From Sneathiellales bacterium (GTDB lineage Bacteria > Pseudomonadota > Alphaproteobacteria > Minwuiales > Minwuiaceae), in NCBI GenBank assembly GCA_026992315.1, contig JALXAG010000281.1, positions 1 through 32,279 of the forward strand: 32,279 nt of DNA, given 5' to 3'. The notes below the pieces were generated by a model. That model saw only the letters and a program-made list of their open reading frames with translations, made no database searches and was not told the DNA's origin. This document shows, one piece after another, positions 7,165-14,836 of this stretch (position 1 is its first letter; every line of letters begins with the position of its first letter). The translations under genes were made by a program, and so were the position numbers.

Positions 7165-8400
7165 CTAAAAATACCGCGACAGGCGGATCTGCAGATAATG
7201 ATCGCCGCGCAGGGCATAGGCGGGATCGTCCGGATCGGCGAAGGCGAAGGCGGTGGCATCGATCTCGATCTTCCAGACGTCGCCGAGGCGCCGTTCCGCT
7301 TCCAGCGACAGCAGCGAGGCACCGTTGCCCAGATCGCTCAACGAGCCGATCAGCAGGCTGCTGTCGGCCTCGTCGTTCAGGGTGAAGCGCAGCCCGATGA
7401 AGATATCCTTGTCATACAGGCTGGCCGGGGCCTTGCTGTCGCGCCCGTCGTAATGATATTCGCCGACCAGGCCGAGATCGCCCGTATCGGCAATGACGCC
7501 GTAAAAGCTGTATTCGAAGCCGGTTGTCACGGCGAAGAAGGGATCGCCCTGGCCGCTGCGGCGGATCGCCTCCAGCTTCAGCAGCCAGTTGTCGATCGTT
7601 GCCTGCACATCCAGCCCGGTCTGGGCGATGATCTGATAACGGGGCACCAGCACGGCCCTGCCGCCTTCCAGTGCCGGCGAAAGGGTCGGTTCGCGGCCGG
7701 TACCGTAGAATTGCGACAGGCCGACATCCCATTCGCCGAATACGCCGCTGAAACGCAGGGCGAAATCGGGGTGCCATTGTTCGGCATCGCTTTCATAGCG
7801 GGTTGTGCCGGTGCTGACGGGCAGGGCCGCGCGCAGCCGTCCGGCACGGCCGGGGAATGTGCGCTTGCGGAAGAAGGGCATGAAGAAGGCGTTGAAATCG
7901 CCCAGGGCCGTCTGCAGGCCCAGATTGACCATCGGCTGGCCCAGCTTGTCTTCGCCGTCCGGATCCTCGACCAGGTCGGTCTGGTTGATGATATCGACCA
8001 GATGCCGGCTTTCGGCCACCCCCCAGAACACCTTGTCGATGCCGATGCGGATATCCCAGCCATCGCCGGCATAGAGGTAGTTGAGCTCCCGGATGTCGCC
8101 ATGGCTGCGGGTTCCGTCCTGCGCATCGAGGCGCAGGAAGGGGATGAAGACCACCCGCTGGAAGGCATCGCCCTCCCATGTCAGGGCCAGTTCCGGCTGC
8201 AGGATCAGTGACGGGTTGAGGCGCTGGTCCTTCTGGCCGGCCTGTTTGGCCGCTTCGGGAAAAAGGCGCGCCTCGCCGGCGGCAAAGCCGGAAATTTCGA
8301 TCTCCTGTGCCGATGCTCCTTGCACAGGGATCAGGGCTGTCAGGGCGAACAGAAGAAGGGCCGGAACGCCCCCCCATCCTGAACTTGAGTCTACAGTCAT
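7165..8400 (-). CDS. Outer membrane beta-barrel protein, DUF1302-like, of the RND export operon
   Basis: 411 residues with a signal peptide (hydrophobic ALLLFALTALIPV, cleavage near GASAQ), alternating beta-strand patterns throughout and a C-terminal aromatic residue (SRYF) as used by the BAM machinery. The conserved stretch WGVAESRHLVDIINQTDLVED is typical of the large barrel proteins (DUF1302/alginate-export-like) encoded next to MMPL/HAE3-type RND transporters and LolA-like proteins. It is probably the outer membrane component of the same lipid or hydrophobic-compound export route. The start is 14 bases after the stop of the LolA-like gene; ribosome binding is weak (GGAAA), so translational coupling is likely. 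Last gene of the operon. Confidence 0.82.
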   Translation of the reverse strand: MTVDSSSGWGGVPALLLFALTALIPVQGASAQEIEISGFAAGEARLFPEAAKQAGQKDQRLNPSLILQPELALTWEGDAFQRVVFIPFLRLDAQDGTRSHGDIRELNYLYAGDGWDIRIGIDKVFWGVAESRHLVDIINQTDLVEDPDGEDKLGQPMVNLGLQTALGDFNAFFMPFFRKRTFPGRAGRLRAALPVSTGTTRYESDAEQWHPDFALRFSGVFGEWDVGLSQFYGTGREPTLSPALEGGRAVLVPRYQIIAQTGLDVQATIDNWLLKLEAIRRSGQGDPFFAVTTGFEYSFYGVIADTGDLGLVGEYHYDGRDSKAPASLYDKDIFIGLRFTLNDEADSSLLIGSLSDLGNGASLLSLEAERRLGDVWKIEIDATAFAFADPDDPAYALRGDHYLQIRLSRYF

Positions 8401-8414
8401 CGGTATGTTTCCGT

Positions 8415-9227
8415 TCAGCGGGCCCGTTTCAGGGTGTTGCGGTTGAAATCCCGCTCGCTCAGGCCGTTGCGGAAGGTGATCTTTTCAAAGATCAGCCGGG
8501 TTTTCTTGCCGTTCTGGGCATTGACCATATACATGTCGTGCGGACGCCAGTACTGGCCGAGATATTTGCGGTAATCGGAAAAGGTCAGCGTTTTCAGCAG
8601 GCTGCCCTTGCGGTCGTAATATTCGATACGTCGCTGGCGGTATTCGTCCTTGTCATACCAGGCGATCAGGCGGGTATAGCCGGAATTTTCATACAAGGGC
8701 TTCTGCTCGAGAACGAAGCAGACATCCTTGCTATCGGCGGCGCAGGGTTCCTCGCGCAGGAATTTGTAGCTGTATTTTTCCAGTTCCTGGGCGGAGAAGT
8801 CCTCATAGGCGAATTCGCTGCCGACGAAGGGGCCCGATTTGTTCTTCGATGATATACGCTTGATCCGCTTGACCGCAGGCAGGTAGAGCCATTGATCGTC
8901 GGGCTCCAGAATATGCGAAAAGGTGAGCAGGGCCGTGCCCTTGATGTCTCTGGGCTTGTCAAAAATGATCAGGCTGCGGTCGCCGTCTTTCGGATCGGGG
9001 TTTTCCAGGGTCTTGAAGCGCATGCGCCGTTCGCTGGTTTGCCCATGGGCGTTTTCGAGCACCATTTTCATCACCGATACGGTGTCGCCGAAACCCTGAT
9101 CGCGGCGATCCCATTCCTCGGCGATGGCCCGGCCCTTGTCCTCGGCCTCTCCGGCCAGGGCCGGGGATAGGGGGGACAGGCCGGTCATGCTCAGGCCCAG
9201 AAACAGGGCGAAAGAAAGGGTTCTCAT
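8415..9227 (-). CDS. Outer membrane lipoprotein-sorting (LolA-like) protein of the RND operon
   Basis: Periplasmic carrier-type protein of about 270 residues (PF17131-type LolA fold). A signal peptide (MRTLSFALFLGLSMTGLSPLSPALAG) is followed by a body with RMRFKTLENPDPKDGDRSLIIFDKPRDIKGTALL, DDQWLYLPAVKRIKRI and SEFAYEDFSAQELEKYSYKF, all characteristic of this family. The ATG at 9227 is preferred to the one at 9248 because AGGA lies eight bases before it and it begins the signal peptide directly. In such clusters the protein is thought to receive hydrophobic cargo from the RND partner and carry it to the outer membrane; that role is inferred from family and position. It lies 35 bases after the transporter stop. 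Confidence 0.88.
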   Translation of the reverse strand: MRTLSFALFLGLSMTGLSPLSPALAGEAEDKGRAIAEEWDRRDQGFGDTVSVMKMVLENAHGQTSERRMRFKTLENPDPKDGDRSLIIFDKPRDIKGTALLTFSHILEPDDQWLYLPAVKRIKRISSKNKSGPFVGSEFAYEDFSAQELEKYSYKFLREEPCAADSKDVCFVLEQKPLYENSGYTRLIAWYDKDEYRQRRIEYYDRKGSLLKTLTFSDYRKYLGQYWRPHDMYMVNAQNGKKTRLIFEKITFRNGLSERDFNRNTLKRAR

Positions 9228-9262
9228 GGTCGTTTTCCTCATGTTCATTTCAGGGTTGTCGT

Positions 9263-11599
9263 CTATTCCGCCGGCTGGCGTCTGACGGCGGCCGTGGCTT
9301 TCCTGCTCTCGAACAACAGCAGTAGGGGCGGCAGCAGCAGGAAATCGACGATCAGGGCGACAACGATGGTAATGGCCATCAATAGCCCCATATCGCCATT
9401 AACCGCGAAACTGGAGAAGGCCAGCACCCCGAAGCCGGCGGTGAGAATGGCGGTGGTGACCCATAATGCCGTTCCGACGGTCGAGAAGCTGTAGCGCACG
9501 GCATCCTCCGGCGGCAGGTTTTTCTCCCGGCGTGCGCGGAGGTATTTGGAAAGGAAGTGCACCGAGGCATCGACGATCAGCCCCATGGAAGAGGCGGCGA
9601 CGACCGAAACGGCAATACCCACCTGCCCGACGAAGATGCCCCATGTTCCGAAGGCGATGGCCGCCGGAATCATGTTCGGGATCAGGCTGATCAGCCCCAT
9701 TCTGATGCTGCGCAGCGCGATGACCATGGAGGCGGAGATCAGCAGAAAGGCGATCAACGTGCCGAGGAGCATCGAACGGATGTTGCGTTCGGAAATATAG
9801 GCGAACATGATCGATGCTCCGGTGCCTTCCGCCGCCATATAGGGCGGGGCATTGCGTTTCAGCCATGCTTCGGCCCGGCGGGCCAGGGCGCGCATTTCGC
9901 TGGTCTTGACGTCATCGAGGGTCACCGTCAGCCGGCTGGCCGATTTATCGACATTGATCTGGCTGTTCAGGTCCAGCCCGTAAGGCAGGGACAGTTCGTA
10001 CAGCAACAGATATTGTGCCGCCAGATCGCGTTCTTCCGGCAGGCGGTAGAAGCTTTCATCGTCGCCATGCATGGATTTGTTGATCCGCTTCATGACATCG
10101 GAGATGACATTGACATGGGTAACGCCGGGCTGGGCGCGCAGCCAGTTGGCGAATTCCTCGATCTTGTCCAGATAGGCGGGGTCGGAAATCCCGCCGGACC
10201 CTTCGGCAGGAACAGAGAATTCCACCTGATAAATGCCGGCGAGATTCTCGCGGGCGAAATCCGTATCGACGCGGAAGGGAATGCTCCGGTCGAAATATTC
10301 GACAAAGCGGTCATCGAGCTGAATCAACGAAATGGCGGATATCACCGCGGCCGAGACGGCGCCAATGCCGATCAGCAGGGCGTTGCGTTGGGCAATGACG
10401 AAATCGGCCAGCCGCTCCATGGCGTGAATGCGCCCGCTGCCGCCCCTGGGGATGCGCACGGGCAGGACGGCCATGGCAGCGGGCAGCAGGGTCATGGCCA
10501 GTACCCAGGCGACGAACACGCCCGCAGCGGATATATTGCCCAGATCGTGAAAGGGTGGCGCATCGGAAAAATTCATCGACAGAAAACCGATGATCGTGGT
10601 CAGGCTGGTCAGGAAAACCGGCTGGATGTTGATTCGCAGGCTTTCGACGATCGCTTCGTGTTTGCTGCGTCCCTGGCGCATTTCATGAAACATCGTCACC
10701 AGAAGATGAACGCAATCGGCGATGGCGATGGTCAGAATGATGATCGGCGCGCTGGCCGAAGGCGGGGTCAGGCGAATGCCGGCCCATCCGGCCAGCCCCA
10801 TTGCCGACATTGCCGACAGGGCGGTGATAAGGATGGTTACCGCCGTGCCGGAGACGGAGCGCAGGAAAGCAAGGATCGCCATGACGATCACCAGGAACAT
10901 GACCGGAATCAGAAACTGCATGTCCCCCATGCTGGCGCGCTGAAAGGCGGCCGATAACGGTGCCAGCCCGGTCACGGCAAGGCGGAACTCGGGGTAGCGG
11001 GCGGTGAAGGTGGCAGCGATTCTTTCCGCGGCCTGAACGGTATCCATCAGGGCCTTGTCATCGCCGGGGGGAAGAAGCAGGGTAATGGCCACGGCCGTGG
11101 TTGTGCCGTCTTCGGATATCAGGCGCCTGGCCAGGGCCGGTTCGCTCAGGGCTGTCCTTTCGATATAGGCGAGGTCATCGTCAGTGAGGCTGAGCGGATT
11201 TTCCACGAGATCGGCGACGGTCAGATCGTCGCCCTCGGCCGTGGTGTTCTGAAAATTGGTGATCGAATCGACGCGGGTGGAGTTGGGAATCTGCCAGCTT
11301 TCTTCGGTCAGCTCGGCAATGGCGGCCAGACGTTTCGGGGTGAAGACCTTTCCTTCGGACGGCTTGAGGACAAAGAGGATATTGTCCGAACGGGTATAGA
11401 TGTTCTGCAGGGCTTCAAACGCCTGAAGCTGAGGGTTCGAGGCGCCGAAAAACACCCGATAATCGCTGGTGAAGGCCAGTCGTCCCGCCCCGGCAATGGC
11501 GGCCGCGCTTGCTGCCAGCACCAGGAATATCACCAGCCAGCGCCAGCGCACCACGGCTCTGGCATAGGCGATAGCCCATTTTTCCGCTCGTTTGGTCAT
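9263..11599 (-). CDS. RND superfamily transporter, MMPL/HAE3 type
   Basis: Inner membrane exporter of 778 residues with the two-fold RND layout. TM1 lies near residues 20-40, then a periplasmic domain, a bundle of five TM segments (including ITIAIADCVHLLVTMFHEMRQG), a second TM-loop repeat, and a final bundle with SSMGLIVDASVHFLSKYL. Length and single-subunit organisation fit the HAE3/MMPL group, which moves lipids or hydrophobic compounds rather than classical AcrB antibiotics. The ATG at 11599 has GAGGA ten bases upstream. A reading frame extends 101 codons further, but that extension covers the operator region and the TetR start, so it is rejected. First gene of the operon with the LolA-like and barrel genes, divergent from the TetR gene. 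Confidence 0.92.
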   Translation of the reverse strand: MTKRAEKWAIAYARAVVRWRWLVIFLVLAASAAAIAGAGRLAFTSDYRVFFGASNPQLQAFEALQNIYTRSDNILFVLKPSEGKVFTPKRLAAIAELTEESWQIPNSTRVDSITNFQNTTAEGDDLTVADLVENPLSLTDDDLAYIERTALSEPALARRLISEDGTTTAVAITLLLPPGDDKALMDTVQAAERIAATFTARYPEFRLAVTGLAPLSAAFQRASMGDMQFLIPVMFLVIVMAILAFLRSVSGTAVTILITALSAMSAMGLAGWAGIRLTPPSASAPIIILTIAIADCVHLLVTMFHEMRQGRSKHEAIVESLRINIQPVFLTSLTTIIGFLSMNFSDAPPFHDLGNISAAGVFVAWVLAMTLLPAAMAVLPVRIPRGGSGRIHAMERLADFVIAQRNALLIGIGAVSAAVISAISLIQLDDRFVEYFDRSIPFRVDTDFARENLAGIYQVEFSVPAEGSGGISDPAYLDKIEEFANWLRAQPGVTHVNVISDVMKRINKSMHGDDESFYRLPEERDLAAQYLLLYELSLPYGLDLNSQINVDKSASRLTVTLDDVKTSEMRALARRAEAWLKRNAPPYMAAEGTGASIMFAYISERNIRSMLLGTLIAFLLISASMVIALRSIRMGLISLIPNMIPAAIAFGTWGIFVGQVGIAVSVVAASSMGLIVDASVHFLSKYLRARREKNLPPEDAVRYSFSTVGTALWVTTAILTAGFGVLAFSSFAVNGDMGLLMAITIVVALIVDFLLLPPLLLLFESRKATAAVRRQPAE

Positions 11600-11695
11600 G
11601 GTATATCCGTCCTCGTTGCAAAAACCTGCATTCGGCTGCGGGGCATGCCATTCGTATGCCGCATTGCAAAAATCGGCAGAATGCGGGATATTCAT

Positions 11696-11718
11696 GTATA
11701 CTGCACTGTGCAGTTTAC
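11696..11718. promoter_or_regulatory. TetR-type operator, copy 1
   Basis: A 23-base palindrome centred on T11707. The core ACTGCAC/GTGCAGT (11700-11714) is perfect, and the outer part GTAT...TTAC has a single mismatched pair. It shares its half-site AGTTTAC and its exact length with the second copy 39 bases away, in the divergent region between the RND operon and the TetR gene. Confidence 0.7.
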
Positions 11719-11728
11719 ATATTTGTAC

Positions 11729-11763
11729 GTAAAAGTAAACTGCCCGGAGTAGTTTACTTTTAC
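11729..11763. promoter_or_regulatory. TetR-type operator, copy 2
   Basis: Perfect 13-base inverted repeat (GTAAAAGTAAACT at 11729-11741 and its complement at 11751-11763) around nine bases. The inner 23 bases (11735-11757) align with copy 1 at all but five positions, with the same GTAWACT/AGTTTAC half-sites. Probably bound by the divergently encoded TetR protein to control both directions. Confidence 0.72.
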
Positions 11764-11834
11764 CGGGTTCGGGTGCAGGAAGGCCACTTTGTGGGATGCA
11801 TGGGCGTTCCTGGCCCCAAAGAGACGGATTGCTT

Positions 11835-12488
11835 ATGAATGCAGACAAGAAAGGCGTGAAGCCCTGCCCTGTTGGTAAATTGCTCGGTCGCAGCGCCCGC
11901 AAGCGTCAGGACATCGTCAATGCGGCGGTCAGGCTGTTCAGCGAACGTGCTTACGGGGATGTCAGCATGGATGCGGTGGCGGCCGAGGCGGGCGTGTCGA
12001 AGCGGACTGTATACAGTCATTTCGCTTCCAAGGAAGCACTGTTTGCCGAGGTGATGACGGAATATTGCACGACCGTCCGCGAACAGGCGCAGACGGCGCT
12101 TAAGGAATGCTCCTGTCTCAGCGATAGTCTGCGGGGTTATGCGCACACGCTTCTGACCTTTCTCTACGATCCCCTGCAGATTGCCGTTTTGCGGGTCTTT
12201 ATCTGCCAGGCAGAGCAGTTTCCCGATCTGGGGCGGCAGTTTTTCGAGGCCGGCCCTGGCGAAACCTTGCGGCAGTTTGCGGCCGAACTGCGGAAATGGG
12301 CTGAAAACGGCACTCTTAAAATTAAGGATCCCGAGCGAGCCGCTTCAGCGTTTTTCGGCTCTCTGGTTTCGGTGCGTTATATGGGCTGTCTGCTTAATTG
12401 CCAGTGCCTGCCGGATGAGAAGGAACGGGAAAGGATGGCCGATCAGGCGATCGAGATCTTTTTGCACGGGTGCCAGGCTGAATGCTGA
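11835..12488 (+). CDS. TetR/AcrR family repressor with AefR-like C-terminal domain
   Basis: DNA-binding regulator of 217 residues. The N-terminal TetR domain has its helix-turn-helix at about residues 45-63 (MDAVAAEAGVSKRTVYSHF), preceded by the usual helix SARKRQDIVNAAVRLFSERAYGDVS. The C-terminal half (LRVFICQAEQFPDLGRQFFEAG, then AAELRKWAENGTLKIKDPERAASAFFGSLV) fits the AefR-like ligand-binding domain. It contains several Cys (CSC, CLLNCQC), more than usual. The ATG at 11835 is taken as start; an in-frame ATG at 11796 is possible, but its AGGA is too far away. Divergent from the RND operon with two palindromic operators between, so it most likely represses that operon and itself. Confidence 0.9.
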   Translation: MNADKKGVKPCPVGKLLGRSARKRQDIVNAAVRLFSERAYGDVSMDAVAAEAGVSKRTVYSHFASKEALFAEVMTEYCTTVREQAQTALKECSCLSDSLRGYAHTLLTFLYDPLQIAVLRVFICQAEQFPDLGRQFFEAGPGETLRQFAAELRKWAENGTLKIKDPERAASAFFGSLVSVRYMGCLLNCQCLPDEKERERMADQAIEIFLHGCQAEC

Positions 12489-12491
12489 TGC

Positions 12492-12522
12492 GCCAGCTCT
12501 GTGCCCTGGCATTGTATTTTTT
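12492..12522 (+). terminator. Weak intrinsic terminator of the TetR gene
   Basis: GCCAG (12492-12496) pairs with CTGGC (12506-12510) around a nine-base loop. Six bases later comes a run of six T (12517-12522). The stem is short, so termination is probably partial. Confidence 0.4.
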
Positions 12523-12530
12523 CTGAAAAT

Positions 12531-12559
12531 TTGACAATGAACTGATTTCAGGGTCAAAT
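12531..12559 (+). promoter_or_regulatory. Sigma-70 promoter of the pot operon
   Basis: A perfect TTGACA (12531-12536), a 17-base spacer and TCAAAT (12554-12559, four of six matches to TATAAT). Transcription from about 12566 would give a leader of about 180 bases before potD. Confidence 0.65.
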
Positions 12560-12590
12560 CCTGCAGCCTGAAAAAAGACAAGAATCGGGT

Positions 12591-12679
12591 ATCATGGCTT
12601 GCGCCGGCGGGCGATCTTGCCATGATTGGGAGGCTGATGTTTCCCGTGGGCCGGCGGTCGGCCCGCCATGGCGGGAAAC
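12591..12679 (+). promoter_or_regulatory. Structured 5' leader of the pot operon (two strong hairpins)
   Basis: Hairpin 1: ATCATGGC (12591-12598) pairs perfectly with 12619-12626. Hairpin 2: GTTTCCCG (12639-12646) pairs with 12672-12679, and inside it GGGCCG (12648-12653) pairs with CGGCCC (12659-12664) over a five-base loop. Neither is followed by a U run, so they are not plain terminators. I do not recognise a known riboswitch class. The leader may act in attenuation, RNA stability or ligand sensing. Confidence 0.5.
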
Positions 12680-12748
12680 ACCGGGAGAATCAAAATGCCG
12701 GGGGCGGGTGATGGGTTTCGTCCACCGGCCGGGTAAATGGAGAGAACC

Positions 12749-13825
12749 ATGAAATCGCTGCGTAAGAAGCCGGTATCCCGGCGTTCCTTCCTCGCAGGCA
12801 CGGGGGCGGTTGCCGCCGGGGTGACGCTGATGCCGAAACTCGGTTTTGCGGCCGAGGAACCGAAGCTCAATTTCTATAACTGGGATACCTATATCGGCGA
12901 AACGACGCTGGACGATTTCAAAAAGGCGACGGGCATCAAGGTCAAGATGGACCTGTTCGCCGATAACGATGAGCTGTTCGCCAAGCTCAAGGAAGGCAAT
13001 CCGGGCTACGACCTGATCGTGCCGACGAACGATTACGCGGAACGGATGATCCGCGCCGGCATGCTGATCCCGCTCGATCATTCCAAGATCCCGAATTTCG
13101 CCAATGTCGATCCGGTGTTTCAGGATGCGAGCTTCGATCCGGGACGCAAATACACCATGCCCTATATGTGGGGCACGATCGGTATCGGCTATCGCAAGTC
13201 CAAGGTCGACGGCGTTCCGGACAGCTGGAAATACGTTTTCGACGATGACAGATATGCCGGGCGCATCGCCCTGATGAGCGAAGCGACGACGGTGATCGGC
13301 ATCGCCCTGAAATATCTCGGTTATTCGCTTAACTCCACCGATCCGAAGCAGATTGCCGAGGCCGAGGCCCTGCTGAAGAAGGCCAAGAAATATGCCAAGG
13401 TCTTCGCCAAGGACAACGGGCAGGATCTGCTGTTGTCGGGCGAGGTCGATCTGGCCATGGAATGGAACGGCGATATCATCCAGGTTCAGGAAGAGGATGA
13501 CGATATCGGCTATGTCGTGCCCAAGGAAGGGGCGCTGCTGTGGCAGGACACGCTGGCCATCCCCAAGGGCGCCCCGCATCCGAACAATGCCCATGCCTTC
13601 ATCAATTTCATTCTGGATGCCAAGGTCGGCGCCGAAATTGCCGATTTCATCCAGTATGCGACACCGAACAAGGCGGCCAAGGCCCTGATGAGCGATGATT
13701 ATCGCAACAATCCGGCCATTTTCCCCGACGATGCGACGCTGGCAAAATGCGAAAGCGCCGTCTATCTGGGCGAGGATTACTACCGGATGATCAACGATGC
13801 CTGGACGCGTATCCAGGCATCGTGA
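12749..13825 (+). CDS. potD: Spermidine/putrescine-type ABC transporter, substrate-binding protein
   Basis: Periplasmic polyamine-binding protein (PotD/PotF family), 358 residues. It begins with a twin-arginine-like signal (SRRSFLAG followed by a hydrophobic stretch and cleavage near GFAA), suggesting Tat export. The mature start PKLNFYNWDTYIGETTLDDFKKATG is the family hallmark. GYDLIVPTNDYAERMI, PYMWGTIGIGYRKSKV and DLAMEWNGD with Trp/Asp residues fit the ligand cleft. The ATG at 12749 has GGAGA six bases upstream and is preferred to the ATG at 12737. First gene of potD-potB-potC-potA behind a TTGACA promoter and a structured leader. Polyamine is the likely substrate, but related compounds are possible. 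Confidence 0.9.
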   Translation: MKSLRKKPVSRRSFLAGTGAVAAGVTLMPKLGFAAEEPKLNFYNWDTYIGETTLDDFKKATGIKVKMDLFADNDELFAKLKEGNPGYDLIVPTNDYAERMIRAGMLIPLDHSKIPNFANVDPVFQDASFDPGRKYTMPYMWGTIGIGYRKSKVDGVPDSWKYVFDDDRYAGRIALMSEATTVIGIALKYLGYSLNSTDPKQIAEAEALLKKAKKYAKVFAKDNGQDLLLSGEVDLAMEWNGDIIQVQEEDDDIGYVVPKEGALLWQDTLAIPKGAPHPNNAHAFINFILDAKVGAEIADFIQYATPNKAAKALMSDDYRNNPAIFPDDATLAKCESAVYLGEDYYRMINDAWTRIQAS

Positions 13826-13914
13826 GACGACGCCGGAATATCAATGTCGTACCGATCCCGTTTCCTTCCGCCGCCTCAGTCGCGGCGGAAGGGCCGTTGC
13901 TAGCGGCGTCGTCT
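13825..13914 (+). promoter_or_regulatory. potD-potB intercistronic RNA structure
   Basis: A perfect 11-base stem (13864-13874 with 13882-13892, loop CTCAGTC) sits inside a longer-range perfect pairing. AGACGACGCCG at 13825-13835, starting on the last base of the potD stop, is complementary to 13904-13914, which ends two bases before the potB ATG at 13916. No U run follows, so it is not a simple terminator. It would protect the potD message from 3' decay and mask the potB start. Confidence 0.65.
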
Positions 13915-13915
13915 G

Positions 13916-14836
13916 ATGGATAGCTGGCGCCGCTCTCCCCTCTTTTTCTGGATCATCGGCCTGCCGCCGGTCGGCTGGTTGGCGATCTTTTTTCTGTTGC
14001 CGCTCAGCCTGATCTGGCTGATCTCCTTCGGTGAAAAGCAGGGCATCGTCGATGTCGCCCTGACCTGGACGCTGGATAATTATGCCCGCGCCATGGAATC
14101 GATCTATCTGGAGATCCTGCTGAAAAGCATTGTCATGGCGGTGGCGATCACCGTGATCTGTCTGGTGGTCGCCTTTCCGGTGGCGCTGCTGATCTCCTTC
14201 GCCCCGCGGCGGGTGAAGCCGTGGCTGCTGCTGCTGATCGTCCTGCCGTTCTGGACCAATCTGCTGATCCGCACCTATGCGCTGATCGCGGTGCTGCGGG
14301 TGCGCGGCTATATCAACTTTTCCCTTGAATGGCTGTGGACGCAGGCCAATGCCGCCCTCTCATTTGCTGGATTGGGGCAGTATCAGCTTCTCGGTGCCCG
14401 TTTCGAGCCGCTGGAACTGCTTTACAACAATTTCGCCGTTGCCTTCGGCCTGGTCTATGTCTTTCTGCCCTTCATGGTTCTGCCGCTTTACGCGGCGCTG
14501 GAGCGGCTGGACCGCTCGATGATCGAGGCCAGTCTCGATCTCGGGGCGGGGCAGGTCAGGACGTTCTTTTCCGTCGTCGTTCCCATGGCCGCCAGCGGCA
14601 TCGTTTCAGGGGTGATCATCACGTTCATTCCGGCGCTCGGCTCCTTCCTGCAGCCGGAATTGCTGGGCGGGACCGACAGCCAGCTGATCGCCAATGTGAT
14701 CGAACGGCAGTTCAAATCGGCCAATGACTGGCCGTTCGGGGCCGCCCTGTCCTTCATTCTGATGTATCTGACATTTTTTGCCCTGGCGCTGCGTTCGCTT
14801 CTTGCCAAGGGAAAATCGGCGATGGAGGCGGCGTGA
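13916..14836 (+). CDS. potB: Spermidine/putrescine-type ABC transporter, permease
   Basis: Inner membrane permease of 306 residues with about six TM helices. The first begins near residue 9 (LFFWIIGLPPVGWLAIFFLLPL). The ABC-coupling EAA-type loop is EASLDLGAGQVRTFFSVVVPMAASGI, about residues 202-227. Its partner is the PotC-like permease. There is no in-frame start upstream because TAG lies at 13901. No Shine-Dalgarno sequence is visible before the ATG; the bases just ahead of it are the right arm of the intercistronic fold. Translation therefore probably depends on ribosomes arriving from potD or on the fold opening. The stop overlaps the potC start. Confidence 0.9.
   Translation: MDSWRRSPLFFWIIGLPPVGWLAIFFLLPLSLIWLISFGEKQGIVDVALTWTLDNYARAMESIYLEILLKSIVMAVAITVICLVVAFPVALLISFAPRRVKPWLLLLIVLPFWTNLLIRTYALIAVLRVRGYINFSLEWLWTQANAALSFAGLGQYQLLGARFEPLELLYNNFAVAFGLVYVFLPFMVLPLYAALERLDRSMIEASLDLGAGQVRTFFSVVVPMAASGIVSGVIITFIPALGSFLQPELLGGTDSQLIANVIERQFKSANDWPFGAALSFILMYLTFFALALRSLLAKGKSAMEAA

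Noticed and set aside
7108-8211. Plus-strand open frame opposite the DUF1302-like barrel gene
   Set aside because: Antisense shadow; the minus-strand product has signal peptide, barrel pattern and C-terminal Phe.
9557-10957. Plus-strand open frame opposite the RND transporter
   Set aside because: Gly/Asp/His/Gln-rich antisense of a transporter with clear membrane topology.
11600-11902. 101-codon N-terminal extension of the RND transporter
   Set aside because: It covers the twin operators and overlaps the divergent TetR start; the shorter start has a GAGGA site and begins with the usual N-terminal helix.
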